This document shows positions 54,510 to 63,300 of a stretch of 64,000 nucleotides of DNA, piece after piece. The DNA is from Actinotalea solisilvae (GTDB lineage Bacteria > Actinomycetota > Actinomycetes > Actinomycetales > Cellulomonadaceae). The position numbers and the translations under genes were made by a program. The stretch covers positions 62,001 to 126,000 of the forward strand of contig NZ_JADDKQ010000001.1 in the NCBI RefSeq assembly GCF_016464425.1. The letters are read 5' to 3'. The notes below the pieces were generated by a model. It did no database searches. It was given only the letters and a program-made list of their open reading frames with translations, and was not told where the DNA came from. How positions within the stretch are numbered: position 1 is the first letter of the stretch; each line of letters starts with the position of its first letter.

Positions 54510-55616
54510 ATGATGCGCTCCACCACGTCGCTCGCTGCTGCCGTCCTCCTCGTCCTCGGGGCCGCCGCCCCGGCCGCCGCGGCGGCGCCGCCGGGCCCGG
54601 CCTGCGGCGACACCGTCACCGGCGAGGTCCACCTCACGCGCAACCTCACGTGCACGACGGTGGGCCTGGTGCTGGCGCCGGGGGCCGTGCTCGACCTCGA
54701 CGGGCACACGCTGCGCGGACCCGGGCCGGTCGCCGGCTGGGCGCTGCAGACCGACGTCGAGAGCACGGTCCCGGGCGAGGCGCCGGTGACGGTCCGCGAC
54801 GGGCGCGTCATGGGCTGGGCGCAGGTGCTCGGCGCCGAGGCCGGGGTGCTCGACGTCGTCGTCGAGGACGTGCGGTTCACGCACAACGGGACGGTGATGT
54901 TCGCCGAGCAGGTGCACGCGGTCGTCGAGCGCTCCCGGTTCGCGGACAACGCGACGGCGATCAACGGGCTCGGCGGCGCGGTCGAGGTGTGGGACTCGAC
55001 GTTCGTGCGCAACGAGGTCACGGCCCTCAACCTGGGCCCGTACTACCCGTCGATCCAGGTCACCGGCTCTCGCTTCGCCGACAACGGCCTCGCGGTCGGC
55101 TGCAGCGAGGGGCGCGTCGTGGTGGACTCCACGACCCTGCGCCGCAACGACGCGGGCGTGAGCTCGGGCTGGTGCGAGATGACCCTCACCGGCAGCACCC
55201 TCGCCGACAACGAGGTGGGCCTGCGCACGCGCATGGTGAGCCCGACGTTCCAGGGGCTCGTCGACACGATCAGCGGCAACCTCTTCGTGCGCAACGGGAT
55301 CGGCGCCGACCTCGCGGTCGGGGCGACCGTCGCCGACAACACCTTCCTGCGCAACGGACGCGGCCTGTACTCGGAGACCGCCGAGGGCGTCCCCGTGGAG
55401 CAGATGGTGCTCGCGGGCAACACGGCCCACCGGAACGAGCTCGACGGCATCTGGGTCGACACGACGGGCACGGTCGAGGTGCAGGGCAACGCCGCGAACC
55501 ACAACGGCGGCCAGGGCATCGTCGTCCCGCACGCGACCGACCTCGGCGGCAACACCGCCCGCGGCAACGGCGTGGAGCCGCAGTGCGTCGGCGTCGTGTG
55601 CGCCCCGCGCTCCTGA
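54510..55616 (+). CDS. Secreted right-handed beta-helix repeat protein
   Basis: 368 residues. Signal peptide MMRSTTSLAAAVLLVLGAAAPAAAA. The body consists of regular ~22-residue coils with N-x-A/V-x-x-N ladders (SRFADNATAINGL, STFVRNEVTALNLG, NTFLRNGRGLYSE, NTAHRNELDGIWV) as in NosD/parallel-beta-helix proteins. Two cysteine pairs are likely disulphides. Extracellular; may bind or process a polysaccharide. No catalytic residues can be assigned. Position next to the GH26/GT2 locus is suggestive only. Confidence 0.8.
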   Translation: MMRSTTSLAAAVLLVLGAAAPAAAAAPPGPACGDTVTGEVHLTRNLTCTTVGLVLAPGAVLDLDGHTLRGPGPVAGWALQTDVESTVPGEAPVTVRDGRVMGWAQVLGAEAGVLDVVVEDVRFTHNGTVMFAEQVHAVVERSRFADNATAINGLGGAVEVWDSTFVRNEVTALNLGPYYPSIQVTGSRFADNGLAVGCSEGRVVVDSTTLRRNDAGVSSGWCEMTLTGSTLADNEVGLRTRMVSPTFQGLVDTISGNLFVRNGIGADLAVGATVADNTFLRNGRGLYSETAEGVPVEQMVLAGNTAHRNELDGIWVDTTGTVEVQGNAANHNGGQGIVVPHATDLGGNTARGNGVEPQCVGVVCAPRS

Positions 55617-55632
55617 CCTCCGCAGCGGCGGC

Positions 55633-56625
55633 TCAGGCGCCGTCGGGCACAGCGAGCGCGTCGAGCGCCGCGCGCAGGTTGCCCGCGGCGGTCGCGCGGT
55701 GCGCGTCCGCCGCGGGACCCGCGTAGCCGCGCGGCGCCATCTCCACGAGGAGGACCAGGCTCATCCACAGGCGGTAGACCAGCAGCCGCCGGCGGCCCGC
55801 CGCCGACCGCAGCCCCAGGTCGCCGCCCTGCGCGTCGTACCCCTCGAGCAGCGCCGCGGGCGCCGGTCCACGGCCGAGCTGGTCGGCGCCCACGAGGTCG
55901 AGCAGCGGGTCACCCCACACCGCGCGCTCGGTGTCGATGACGCCCGTGAGCCCGCCCGTCGCCGGGTCGACGAAGAGGTTGCCCGCCCACAGGTCGGTGT
56001 GCACGAGCGAGGGCACCGTGACCTCGGCGAGCGCCTCGCGGGAGCGGGCGAGAGCGGCGTGGACCTCGGCGTCGGGCAGCGGCGTGCCCCACCGCCGCGC
56101 GTCGTCGAGCAGGGCCCCGACCGCGAGCCCGACGGCCTCGGGCCACGTCGGGGCCTGGAGACCCGTCGCGGCGTTCGGGTAGCCGAAGACGTCGCCGCGG
56201 ACCGCGTGGAGGCGGGCCATGAACGCGCCGAGCCCGCGCTGCACGGCGTCGGCCGCGGCGGGCGGCAGGTCGCCGGCGTCGACGAGCGGCGTCCCGGGCA
56301 GGTGGCTGACCACGAGCACGTCGCTCGGCAGGACGGAGCGGGTCAGGTCCTCGTGGAGCACCTCGGGGAGCAGCAGGTCGGGCCTGCCCGCGCCGAGGCG
56401 GTAGACGAGGGCCTCCGTGCGCAGCAGGTCGCGCTCGTACGTGAGGAGGCGGTCCTCCTGCGTCGGGGCGGTCTTGACGACGACCCGCCTGCCGTCCCGG
56501 AGGTGCGCCCGGTAGGTCGTCGCGAACATGCCCCCCGTGAGCAGCTCGGCGCGGTCGAGCTCGCCCACCGGGGCGAGCACCGTGCGCAGCGCGGCGACCG
56601 GGACGGCGTCGGCAGGTCGGAGCAC
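55633..56625 (-). CDS. Fructosamine kinase / aminoglycoside-phosphotransferase-like kinase
   Basis: 330 residues. Kinase-like fold: VVVKTAP (ATP lysine), HTDLWAGNLFVD (catalytic Asp and Mg-Asn) and IDTERAVWGDPLLDLV (Mg-Asp). GTPLVDAGDLP and MARLHAVRGDVFGYPN resemble the fructosamine-kinase branch. Phosphorylates a small molecule, perhaps a glycated amine; the substrate is not certain. The GTG start has AGGG upstream; it is divergent from the first GH26 gene. Confidence 0.82.
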   Translation of the reverse strand: MLRPADAVPVAALRTVLAPVGELDRAELLTGGMFATTYRAHLRDGRRVVVKTAPTQEDRLLTYERDLLRTEALVYRLGAGRPDLLLPEVLHEDLTRSVLPSDVLVVSHLPGTPLVDAGDLPPAAADAVQRGLGAFMARLHAVRGDVFGYPNAATGLQAPTWPEAVGLAVGALLDDARRWGTPLPDAEVHAALARSREALAEVTVPSLVHTDLWAGNLFVDPATGGLTGVIDTERAVWGDPLLDLVGADQLGRGPAPAALLEGYDAQGGDLGLRSAAGRRRLLVYRLWMSLVLLVEMAPRGYAGPAADAHRATAAGNLRAALDALAVPDGA

Positions 56626-56689
56626 GGCAGGGACCCTACCGCCCGACCCGGACCCGGCCCGTCCGCTTCGCCCCGGCTCGTCCGGCGGG

Positions 56690-56695
56690 TACGGT
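56690..56695 (+). promoter_or_regulatory. Possible -10 of the first GH26 gene
   Basis: TACGGT with a poor TTCGCC (56667-56672) 17 bases upstream, 40 bases before the ATG of the GH26 gene. Weak support. Confidence 0.3.
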
Positions 56696-56734
56696 GCGGT
56701 CAGCGCCTCGACGGAGAGGTGCTGCTGGAGGTCG

Positions 56735-57802
56735 ATGATGCGCTCCGCCGAGGTCCCCTCGCCCCCGGTGCCCGGTCCCGGGCCCCGGCGTCCCGACGCG
56801 CCCGCGGCGCAGCACCCGCGCGCAGCGCGCGACCACGTCGTCGCGGCGCTCGCGGCGTCCGCCGCCGCCGTCGCACTCGCGCTCGGGCCCGGCGTCCCGG
56901 TCCGGGCCCCCGCCGCCCCCCTCACGCCGGGGACGCCGTCGGCGTGCGCGCTGGGCGGACCCGGCTGCGCGCCGCGCGTGGCGCTCGGCGTCGGCACCGC
57001 CGGGCTGCCCACGTCGACCGCCGGCCTCTACGCCTTCGAGCAGGCGCTCGGCCGCGACGCCGACGTCGCGCTGACGTTCACCTCCTTCCGCTACCCGTTC
57101 GACGTCGCCGGTCTGCGCGCGCTCGCCGAGCAGGGGACGACGCCACTCGTCACGTGGGAGCCGTGGGACCCGACCGTCCCCGAGGACGACCGCTACCCGC
57201 TCGCCGAGATCGCGGCCGGCACGCACGACGCCTACCTGCGCGACCAGGCGCGACGCCTGCGCGAGGTGGGGCACCCGGTGGCGCTGCGGTTCGCCCACGA
57301 GATGAACGGCTCGTGGTACCCGTGGGGCGCGGACGTGCGGGGCAACACGCCCGAGGACTACGTCGCCGCCTACCGGCACGTCCACGACGTGCTGGCCGAC
57401 GAGGGCGTCACCGACGTCGTCTGGGTCTGGTCGCCCGCCACGGCCGACGACGTGCGTGCCGCCGACCTCCGCCACCTCTACCCCGGCGACGCGTACGTCG
57501 ACGCCGTGGGCGTGAGCGTCTACTTCGACGAGCCCACGGACTCCTGGGCCACGACGGCGCAGCCGACCGTCGACGAGCTGCGGCGCGTCGCGCCCGGCGC
57601 GCCCCTGCTCGTCGCCGAGGCCGGCGTGCTCCCCGGACCACGGCGCACGGCCATGGTGCGGGACCTCCTCGAGGGTGCGCTCTCCGTGCCCGAGATCGCC
57701 GCGGTCACCTGGCTCGACGTCGCGTCGCGCGAGGACTGGCGGATCAGCAGCGACCCGGCCGCGCTCGACGTGCTCCGCACAGCGCTCGACGACGGGCGGT
57801 GA
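56735..57802 (+). CDS. Secreted GH26-like glycoside hydrolase
   Basis: 355 residues. Long N-region, then a hydrophobic signal/anchor (VVAALAASAAAVALALGPG) near residues 40-60. The rest is one TIM-barrel domain of GH26 type: the acid/base Glu189 in RFAHEMNGSWYPWG and the nucleophile Glu295 in LLVAEAGVLPG. Members act on beta-1,4-mannan, beta-1,3-xylan or mixed-linkage glucans; the substrate is not readable here. A GGAGG site precedes paired ATGs. Followed by a longer paralogue and the synthase fusion, so it may trim a polymer made by the same locus. Confidence 0.82.
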   Translation: MMRSAEVPSPPVPGPGPRRPDAPAAQHPRAARDHVVAALAASAAAVALALGPGVPVRAPAAPLTPGTPSACALGGPGCAPRVALGVGTAGLPTSTAGLYAFEQALGRDADVALTFTSFRYPFDVAGLRALAEQGTTPLVTWEPWDPTVPEDDRYPLAEIAAGTHDAYLRDQARRLREVGHPVALRFAHEMNGSWYPWGADVRGNTPEDYVAAYRHVHDVLADEGVTDVVWVWSPATADDVRAADLRHLYPGDAYVDAVGVSVYFDEPTDSWATTAQPTVDELRRVAPGAPLLVAEAGVLPGPRRTAMVRDLLEGALSVPEIAAVTWLDVASREDWRISSDPAALDVLRTALDDGR

Positions 57803-57818
57803 GGTCGTCCCCGAGCGG

Positions 57819-57844
57819 TCAAGTGGCCCACCCCGGAGCCGATA
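57819..57844 (+). promoter_or_regulatory. Sigma-28 (FliA/WhiG)-type promoter
   Basis: TCAAGT at 57819-57824 and GCCGATA at 57838-57844, with 15 bases between TCAA and GCCGATA. This matches the FliA pattern TAAA/TCAA-N15-GCCGATAA in sequence and spacing. It lies 49 bases before the GTG of the second GH26 gene. No sigma-70 pair is visible in this gap. Confidence 0.6.
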
Positions 57845-57892
57845 GACCCCTTGCGGGGGTCGGCGCACGTCCGGCACCGCGAGGGGGACGAC

Positions 57893-60001
57893 GTGACGCA
57901 CGACCTGGCCGACGGCCGCGCCACCGCAGGGACCGACGCGGTCGGGCGGCGGCGCCCCCGCTGGTCCCGGCCGCCGCGCCTCGTGCCGGCCCTCGTCGCG
58001 GCCGTGCTGGCGCTGGGCCTCGTGCCCACGGGCGAGGCGCCCGCCGCGGCGGCCGACGCGGCGTGCGCGCCCGACGTCGTCACGTGCCTCCCGCGGATGG
58101 CGTTCGGGCTCTCCACCGAGGGCCTGCCGACGTCGACCACGGCGTTCGACGCGCTCGAGGCGTCCGTGGGGCGCTCGGCCGACGTCGCCCTGTCGTTCAC
58201 GTCCTTCCGGTTCAACGTCGACGCGGCGGCCCTGCGTGCGCTCGCCGCGGCGGGGACGATACCCATGATCACCTGGGAGCCGTTCGACGCGAGCGTCCCC
58301 ACGCAGGACCGCTACCCGCTGCGGGACATCGCCGCGGGCGTGCACGACGCGTACCTGCGCGAGCAGGCGACCCGCATCGGCTCGGTCGACGGGCCGGTGG
58401 CCGTGCGCTTCGCGCACGAGATGAACGGCGGGTGGTACCCCTGGGGCGCCGGCGTCAACGGCAACACCCCCGCGGACTACGTCGACGCCTACCGCCACGT
58501 GCACGACCTGTTCGCGGCCCAGGGCGTCGACAACGTCCTGTGGGTCTGGTCGCCCGCATCGCTCGACACCGCGACCGCCCCCGACCTCGCGCCCTTCTAC
58601 CCGGGTGACGCGTACGTCGACTGGGCGGGCCTGAGCGTCTACCTCGACGCGACCACGGACACGTGGACGAACACCGTCGCGCCCACGGTCCGTCAGCTCG
58701 ACCGCGTCGCGCCGTCGACGCCGATCTACTTCGCCGAGACCGGCGTCCTGCCCGGCACGGCGCGGCCCGCGATGCTCACGGCGCTGCTCGACGACCTGCT
58801 CCGCACCCCGCGCGCGATCGGCTTCACCTACTTCAACATCCCGTCCCGCGTCGACTGGCGGATCGACCGCGACCCCGCCGCGCTCACGGCCGTCCGCACC
58901 GCGCTCGCCTCGGGCTGGTACGTGCCGTCCGGCACCACCGCGCCCGCGCCGCTCCTGCAGGTCGCGCCCGCGGTCGTCGGCACGCCGCTCGTGGGCACGA
59001 CCCTCACCGCGACGACCGGCACCTGGCGGGGCGCCGGCGACGTCACGGGCCGCTGGTCCGTGTGCGCCGACGCCACCGCGGCATCGTGCACGACGACGTC
59101 CGTCACCGCACCGTCCCTCGAGGTCGGGCCCGGCATGCTCGGCAAGGTCCTGCGCTACCAGGTCGAGGCGACGGGCGAGGGCGGGGCGACGTCCGCCGTC
59201 TCCGCGCCCACGACGCCCGTCGTCGTCGTCCCGGCCCGCCCGGCGCGCCCCGCGGTGGAGTCGAGGTCGGGCGGCGCGCGCGTGACGTTCCCGGCGGCGC
59301 CGCTCGGGACGACGCACTGGCGCCTCGTGCTCGACGGCAAGCCGTACGGGCTCGTGCCGGTCGCCACGACGGTCTACTGGCTCACGGGGATGACGAACGG
59401 GACGAGCCACACGCTCGCGCTGAGCGCGGTCGCCGTGACGGGGTCCACCGTGCTCGAGTCGCCCACGACGTCCGGGACGTTCACGCCCATGACGCAGCAG
59501 TACAGCCCCTACGTGTCGGTCACCGGGACGAGCATGGCGATGACGCTGCCGAAGCCGCCCGCGGGGGCCGAGGCGTGGCAGCTCACGGTCGCGGGCGAGA
59601 CCCGCACGCTGCCCGCCGCGACCACCGCGACCACCGTGACGGTCCCGACCGGTGCGCCGGTCGCCTGGACGCTCAGCGCCGCGGCCGGCCGGTGGGACGG
59701 GGTGCCCTACGGGAGCACGACCGTGCCGAGCACGGGTTCGGTGACCCCCCTCGCGACGCCCGCCGCACCGACCGTCACGCCGGGCACGCGCCAGATCACC
59801 CTGACGTTCCCCACGCCGCCCGCCGGCGCGACCGCGTGGCGCGTGTCCGTCGGCGCGACCACCTACGCGGACGTCCCCGTCGGCACGCCGAGCCTCACGG
59901 CGACCGGTCTCTACCCCGGGTACCCGTCGACCTGGACGGTGCGCGCGGTCAACGCCACGGCGCGGTCGCTGACCGTGACGGGCCGGGCGGCGGCGCTCTG
60001 A
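57893..60001 (+). CDS. Secreted GH26-like hydrolase with Ig/FN3-type C-terminal modules
   Basis: 702 residues. Basic n-region and signal core (LVPALVAAVLALGLVPTG). GH26 domain to about 345 with acid/base Glu176 (RFAHEMNGGWYPWG) and nucleophile Glu282 (FAETGVLPG), closely similar to the preceding gene product. Then an Ig-like module (about 355-450) and two or three FN3-like modules rich in Thr, Val and Pro to the C-terminus, the usual wall- or glycan-binding appendage. The GTG start has GAGGGGGAC upstream. A sigma-28-type promoter precedes it. Confidence 0.83.
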   Translation: MTHDLADGRATAGTDAVGRRRPRWSRPPRLVPALVAAVLALGLVPTGEAPAAAADAACAPDVVTCLPRMAFGLSTEGLPTSTTAFDALEASVGRSADVALSFTSFRFNVDAAALRALAAAGTIPMITWEPFDASVPTQDRYPLRDIAAGVHDAYLREQATRIGSVDGPVAVRFAHEMNGGWYPWGAGVNGNTPADYVDAYRHVHDLFAAQGVDNVLWVWSPASLDTATAPDLAPFYPGDAYVDWAGLSVYLDATTDTWTNTVAPTVRQLDRVAPSTPIYFAETGVLPGTARPAMLTALLDDLLRTPRAIGFTYFNIPSRVDWRIDRDPAALTAVRTALASGWYVPSGTTAPAPLLQVAPAVVGTPLVGTTLTATTGTWRGAGDVTGRWSVCADATAASCTTTSVTAPSLEVGPGMLGKVLRYQVEATGEGGATSAVSAPTTPVVVVPARPARPAVESRSGGARVTFPAAPLGTTHWRLVLDGKPYGLVPVATTVYWLTGMTNGTSHTLALSAVAVTGSTVLESPTTSGTFTPMTQQYSPYVSVTGTSMAMTLPKPPAGAEAWQLTVAGETRTLPAATTATTVTVPTGAPVAWTLSAAAGRWDGVPYGSTTVPSTGSVTPLATPAAPTVTPGTRQITLTFPTPPAGATAWRVSVGATTYADVPVGTPSLTATGLYPGYPSTWTVRAVNATARSLTVTGRAAAL

Positions 60002-60019
60002 CACCGGCGTCGTCGGCGC

Positions 60020-60039
60020 TGGGGCAACAATTCGCCCCA
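60020..60039 (+). terminator. Possible terminator after the second GH26 gene
   Basis: A 6-bp perfect stem TGGGGC/GCCCCA with an 8-base A/T-rich loop, 18 bases after the stop codon. Confidence 0.4.
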
Positions 60040-60069
60040 TAAGGCACACCTCGTCCCGACACGCAATTC

Positions 60070-60086
60070 CACATGCTGAGCATGTG
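60070..60086. promoter_or_regulatory. Operator-like palindrome upstream of the synthase
   Basis: CACATGCT-G-AGCATGTG: perfect 8-bp arms around a single G in an AT-richer region, 256 bases before the synthase start. Size and symmetry fit a dimeric repressor or activator site; the regulator is unknown. Confidence 0.45.
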
Positions 60087-60342
60087 ACCCAGTCGACAGG
60101 CCGCGCTGTCATATCGAGTAACAACGGCTTACGACCTGCGTGTTTGCCAAATGTCCGATTTCGTGGTTGGCGATGGCCGGGAACGCGGGTTACACAGATT
60201 TCACCCACGCCTGACGTGGTATTCACCCGACCGGCCCTACTTTTAGGCCCACCGGTGAGTGGGCCCTTGGTCCCGCTCGACGCCCGGGGGACGACGTGGT
60301 CCTGGCTCTTCCAAGGTCCGCTCGAATCCCCGGGAGGTGCGT

Positions 60343-63300
60343 GTGTCCGTCGACTCGCGACCTGGTCCAGACAGTCCGATGACACCACTCGGTCAGGTGC
60401 AGCAGCGCCCGACCACCACGCCCACGGCCGACGCCGGCACGGCGTGGCTGCCCAGCCCGCCCACCGACGCCGAGAAGTACTGGTACATGGGGCGCCAGCA
60501 CCGCTGGCTGCTCCTCGTCCAGTCGCTCTCCTTCGCCCTCATCGGCGTGAGCATCATGCGGTTCAGCCTCTCCGACCCCCGGGTCCTGTGGTTCCTGGCG
60601 CCGTTCTCGCTCTACGCCGTCGCGCTCGTCGTGAGCCTCCTGTCCAGCACGCGCGGCAAGCGCGTCGACCGGATGGACCACGAGCTGCGCGTGCTCGAGT
60701 ACAACCCCGGCACGCACCCGACCGTCGACGTCTTCCTTCCCACCGCGGGCGAGGCCCTCGACGTGCTGGCGAACACCTACCGCCACGTCGCGGCCCTCCG
60801 GTGGCCGGCAGCCATCACCGTCTGGGTCCTCGACGACTCGGCGCGTGACTCCGTGCGCCGCCTCGCGGAGGACCACGGCTTCGAGTACCGGACCCGTCCC
60901 GACCGCGGCCGCCTCAAGAAGGCCGGCAACCTGCGCTTCGGCTACGAGCAGTCCCAGGGCGACCTCATCGCGATCTTCGACGCCGACTTCGTGCCGCGTC
61001 CCGACTACCTCTCCGAGCTCGTGCCGTACTTCGAGCAGGAGGACGTCGGCATCGTGCAGTCGCCGCAGTTCTTCGACACCCACAAGGGCATGGGCTGGCT
61101 GCAGCGCTGCGCCGGCGCCACCCAGGAGCTCTTCTACCGCTGGATCCAGCCGGCCCGTGACCGCTCCAACGCGGCCATCTGCGTCGGCACGTGCGCGATC
61201 TACCGCCGCAAGGCGCTCGACGCCGCCGGCGGCTTCGCCCAGATCGGCCACAGCGAGGACGTCCACACGGGCGTCAACCTCATGAAGGCCGGCTACGGCC
61301 TGCGCTACGTGCCGATCCTCGTCTCCAAGGGCCTGTGCCCCGACGAGGTGCTGCCGTTCCTCAACCAGCAGTACCGCTGGTGCACCGGCTCGATGAGCCT
61401 GCTCGCGGACTCGACGTTCCACAACGACCCGCACATCGCGCCCCGTCAGCGCCTGTCGTTCTGGGCCGGCTTCCTGTACTACATCACCACCGCGCTCAAC
61501 GTCTTCACGACGGCGCTGCCCGCGCTCGCGATGCTCTGGCTGCTGCCCCAGTACGTGTTCCCGCGCAACTCGCTCTACCTGGTGGGCGCGCTCGCCATGT
61601 GGCTCGTCGTGCTGCCGGTGATGTTCAGGTCGCGCTGGCGCATCGACGTCCTGCGCGTGCAGGCGCTCTACTCGTTCGCGCACGCCGTGGCGATCTTCCA
61701 CGTCCTGACGAACCGCACCCGCGAGTGGGTCGCGACGGGCCAGGCGAACCAGACCGCCCGTCAGGGCCGCACGACGCCGCTCGGCGTCACCGTCCTGCGC
61801 GTCGCGAAGGTGTGGATCGCCCTCACGCAGACCTTCATCTGGCTGGGCCTCGCGCGCGGCGTGCTCGAGTTCGGCATCGAGCGCTTCTGGGCCATGATCC
61901 TGCTCGCCGGGATCTCGTCGTACGTGCTCGTCCCGATCGCGTTCCAGAAGACGAACGCCGAGCCCATCGCGTCCGCGGTCGCGAACAAGCTCCGCGAGTC
62001 CGCGGCCGGCGTGGTCTCCTCCGTGCACCGGCGGCTCACGCCCGCGACCCCGGTCGGTGGCGCGCCGCGCCCCCAGCCCGAGGCCGGCCTGCGCCGGTGG
62101 CGCCCGGACATCCAGGGCCTGCGCGCGATCGCCGTCCTGCTCGTCGTGCTCTACCACGCGAACGTGCCCGGCATCACCGGCGGCTACGTCGGCGTGGACG
62201 TGTTCTTCGTGATCTCCGGCTTCCTCATCACGGGCGGCCTCCTGCGCCAGATCGAGAAGACCGGGCGCGTCAACTTCCGCAAGTTCTACGCGGGCCGCTT
62301 CCAGCGCCTCGCCGTGCCGGCCGCCGTCGTGCTCGTCGTGACCCTCGTCGCGATCCGCATCTGGGACTCGCTGTTCCAGGTCCGCACGGTGACGACCGAC
62401 GCCATCTGGGCCGCGTTCTACGCGATCAACTACCGGTTCGCGCTCGAGGGCGTGAACTACCAGCAGGCCACGGGCCCCGAGAGCCCGTTGCAGCACTACT
62501 GGTCGCTCGCGGTCGAGGAGCAGTTCTACCTGCTCTGGCCGCTGCTGCTCATGGCCACCGCGTGGGTCTTCCGCCGCCGGTTCGCCAAGGCCGTCGTGGT
62601 CGTCATCGCCGTGGTCAGCGCGGCCTCGCTCGTCGCGGCCCTCCAGCTCACGACGACGAACCAGCCCATGGCGTACTTCTCGCTGCACACGCGTGCGTGG
62701 GAGCTCGGGGTCGGCGCGCTGCTCGCCGCCGGCGCGGGCTACCTCGCGAAGATGCCGCCGCGGCTCGCCGCGGTCCTGTCGTGGGCCGGCGTCGCCGGCA
62801 TCCTCGTCAGCGGCCTCGTGTACACCGACCAGACGGTCTTCCCCGGGACGGCGGCCCTGCTGCCCGTGCTCGCGACGGCCGCCGTCATCGGCGCGGGCTG
62901 CCGCCCTTCGCGGGGCAGCGCCGAGCTCGTGCTCAACCTGCGCCCCATGCAGGGCATCGGCAAGGTCTCGTACGCCTGGTACCTGTGGCACTGGCCGATG
63001 CTGATCCTCTTCCCGATGATCCTCGGCTACAAGCTCTCCTGGATCGTCCAGTTCGAGGTCGCGGCCCTCAGCCTCTGGGTCGCCGTGATGATGTACTACA
63101 TCGTCGAGAGCCCCGCCCTGCGGTCCCGCCTGAAGAAGGTGCTCTGGCTGCCCATCGGCTTCTCCCTCGCGGCCGTCTCGGCCACGACGGCGTTCGCGGT
63201 GGCGACCACGGTGCCCAACCTCGTCGGCAGCGGGCAGGCCGTCGAGATCGCGGCCGCCGACACCGGCGCGATCATGCAGGAGGTCGCCCGTGGCACCCTG

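Larger units (their letters stand above)
60002..60342. other. AT-richer leader of the polysaccharide synthase fusion
   Basis: 341 bases with no gene and a marked drop in GC content at about 60020-60250. It holds a hairpin at 60020-60039, the 17-bp dyad at 60070-60086 and a possible TTGGCG-N17-TTACAC promoter near 60165-60195. The long distance to the start codon suggests a regulated promoter or structured leader. I looked for the c-di-GMP (GEMM) riboswitch core and did not find it. Confidence 0.5.

Noticed and set aside
60002..60342. c-di-GMP riboswitch in the leader of the synthase
   Set aside because: The conserved GEMM core sequence was not found, despite the attractive link to a polysaccharide synthase.
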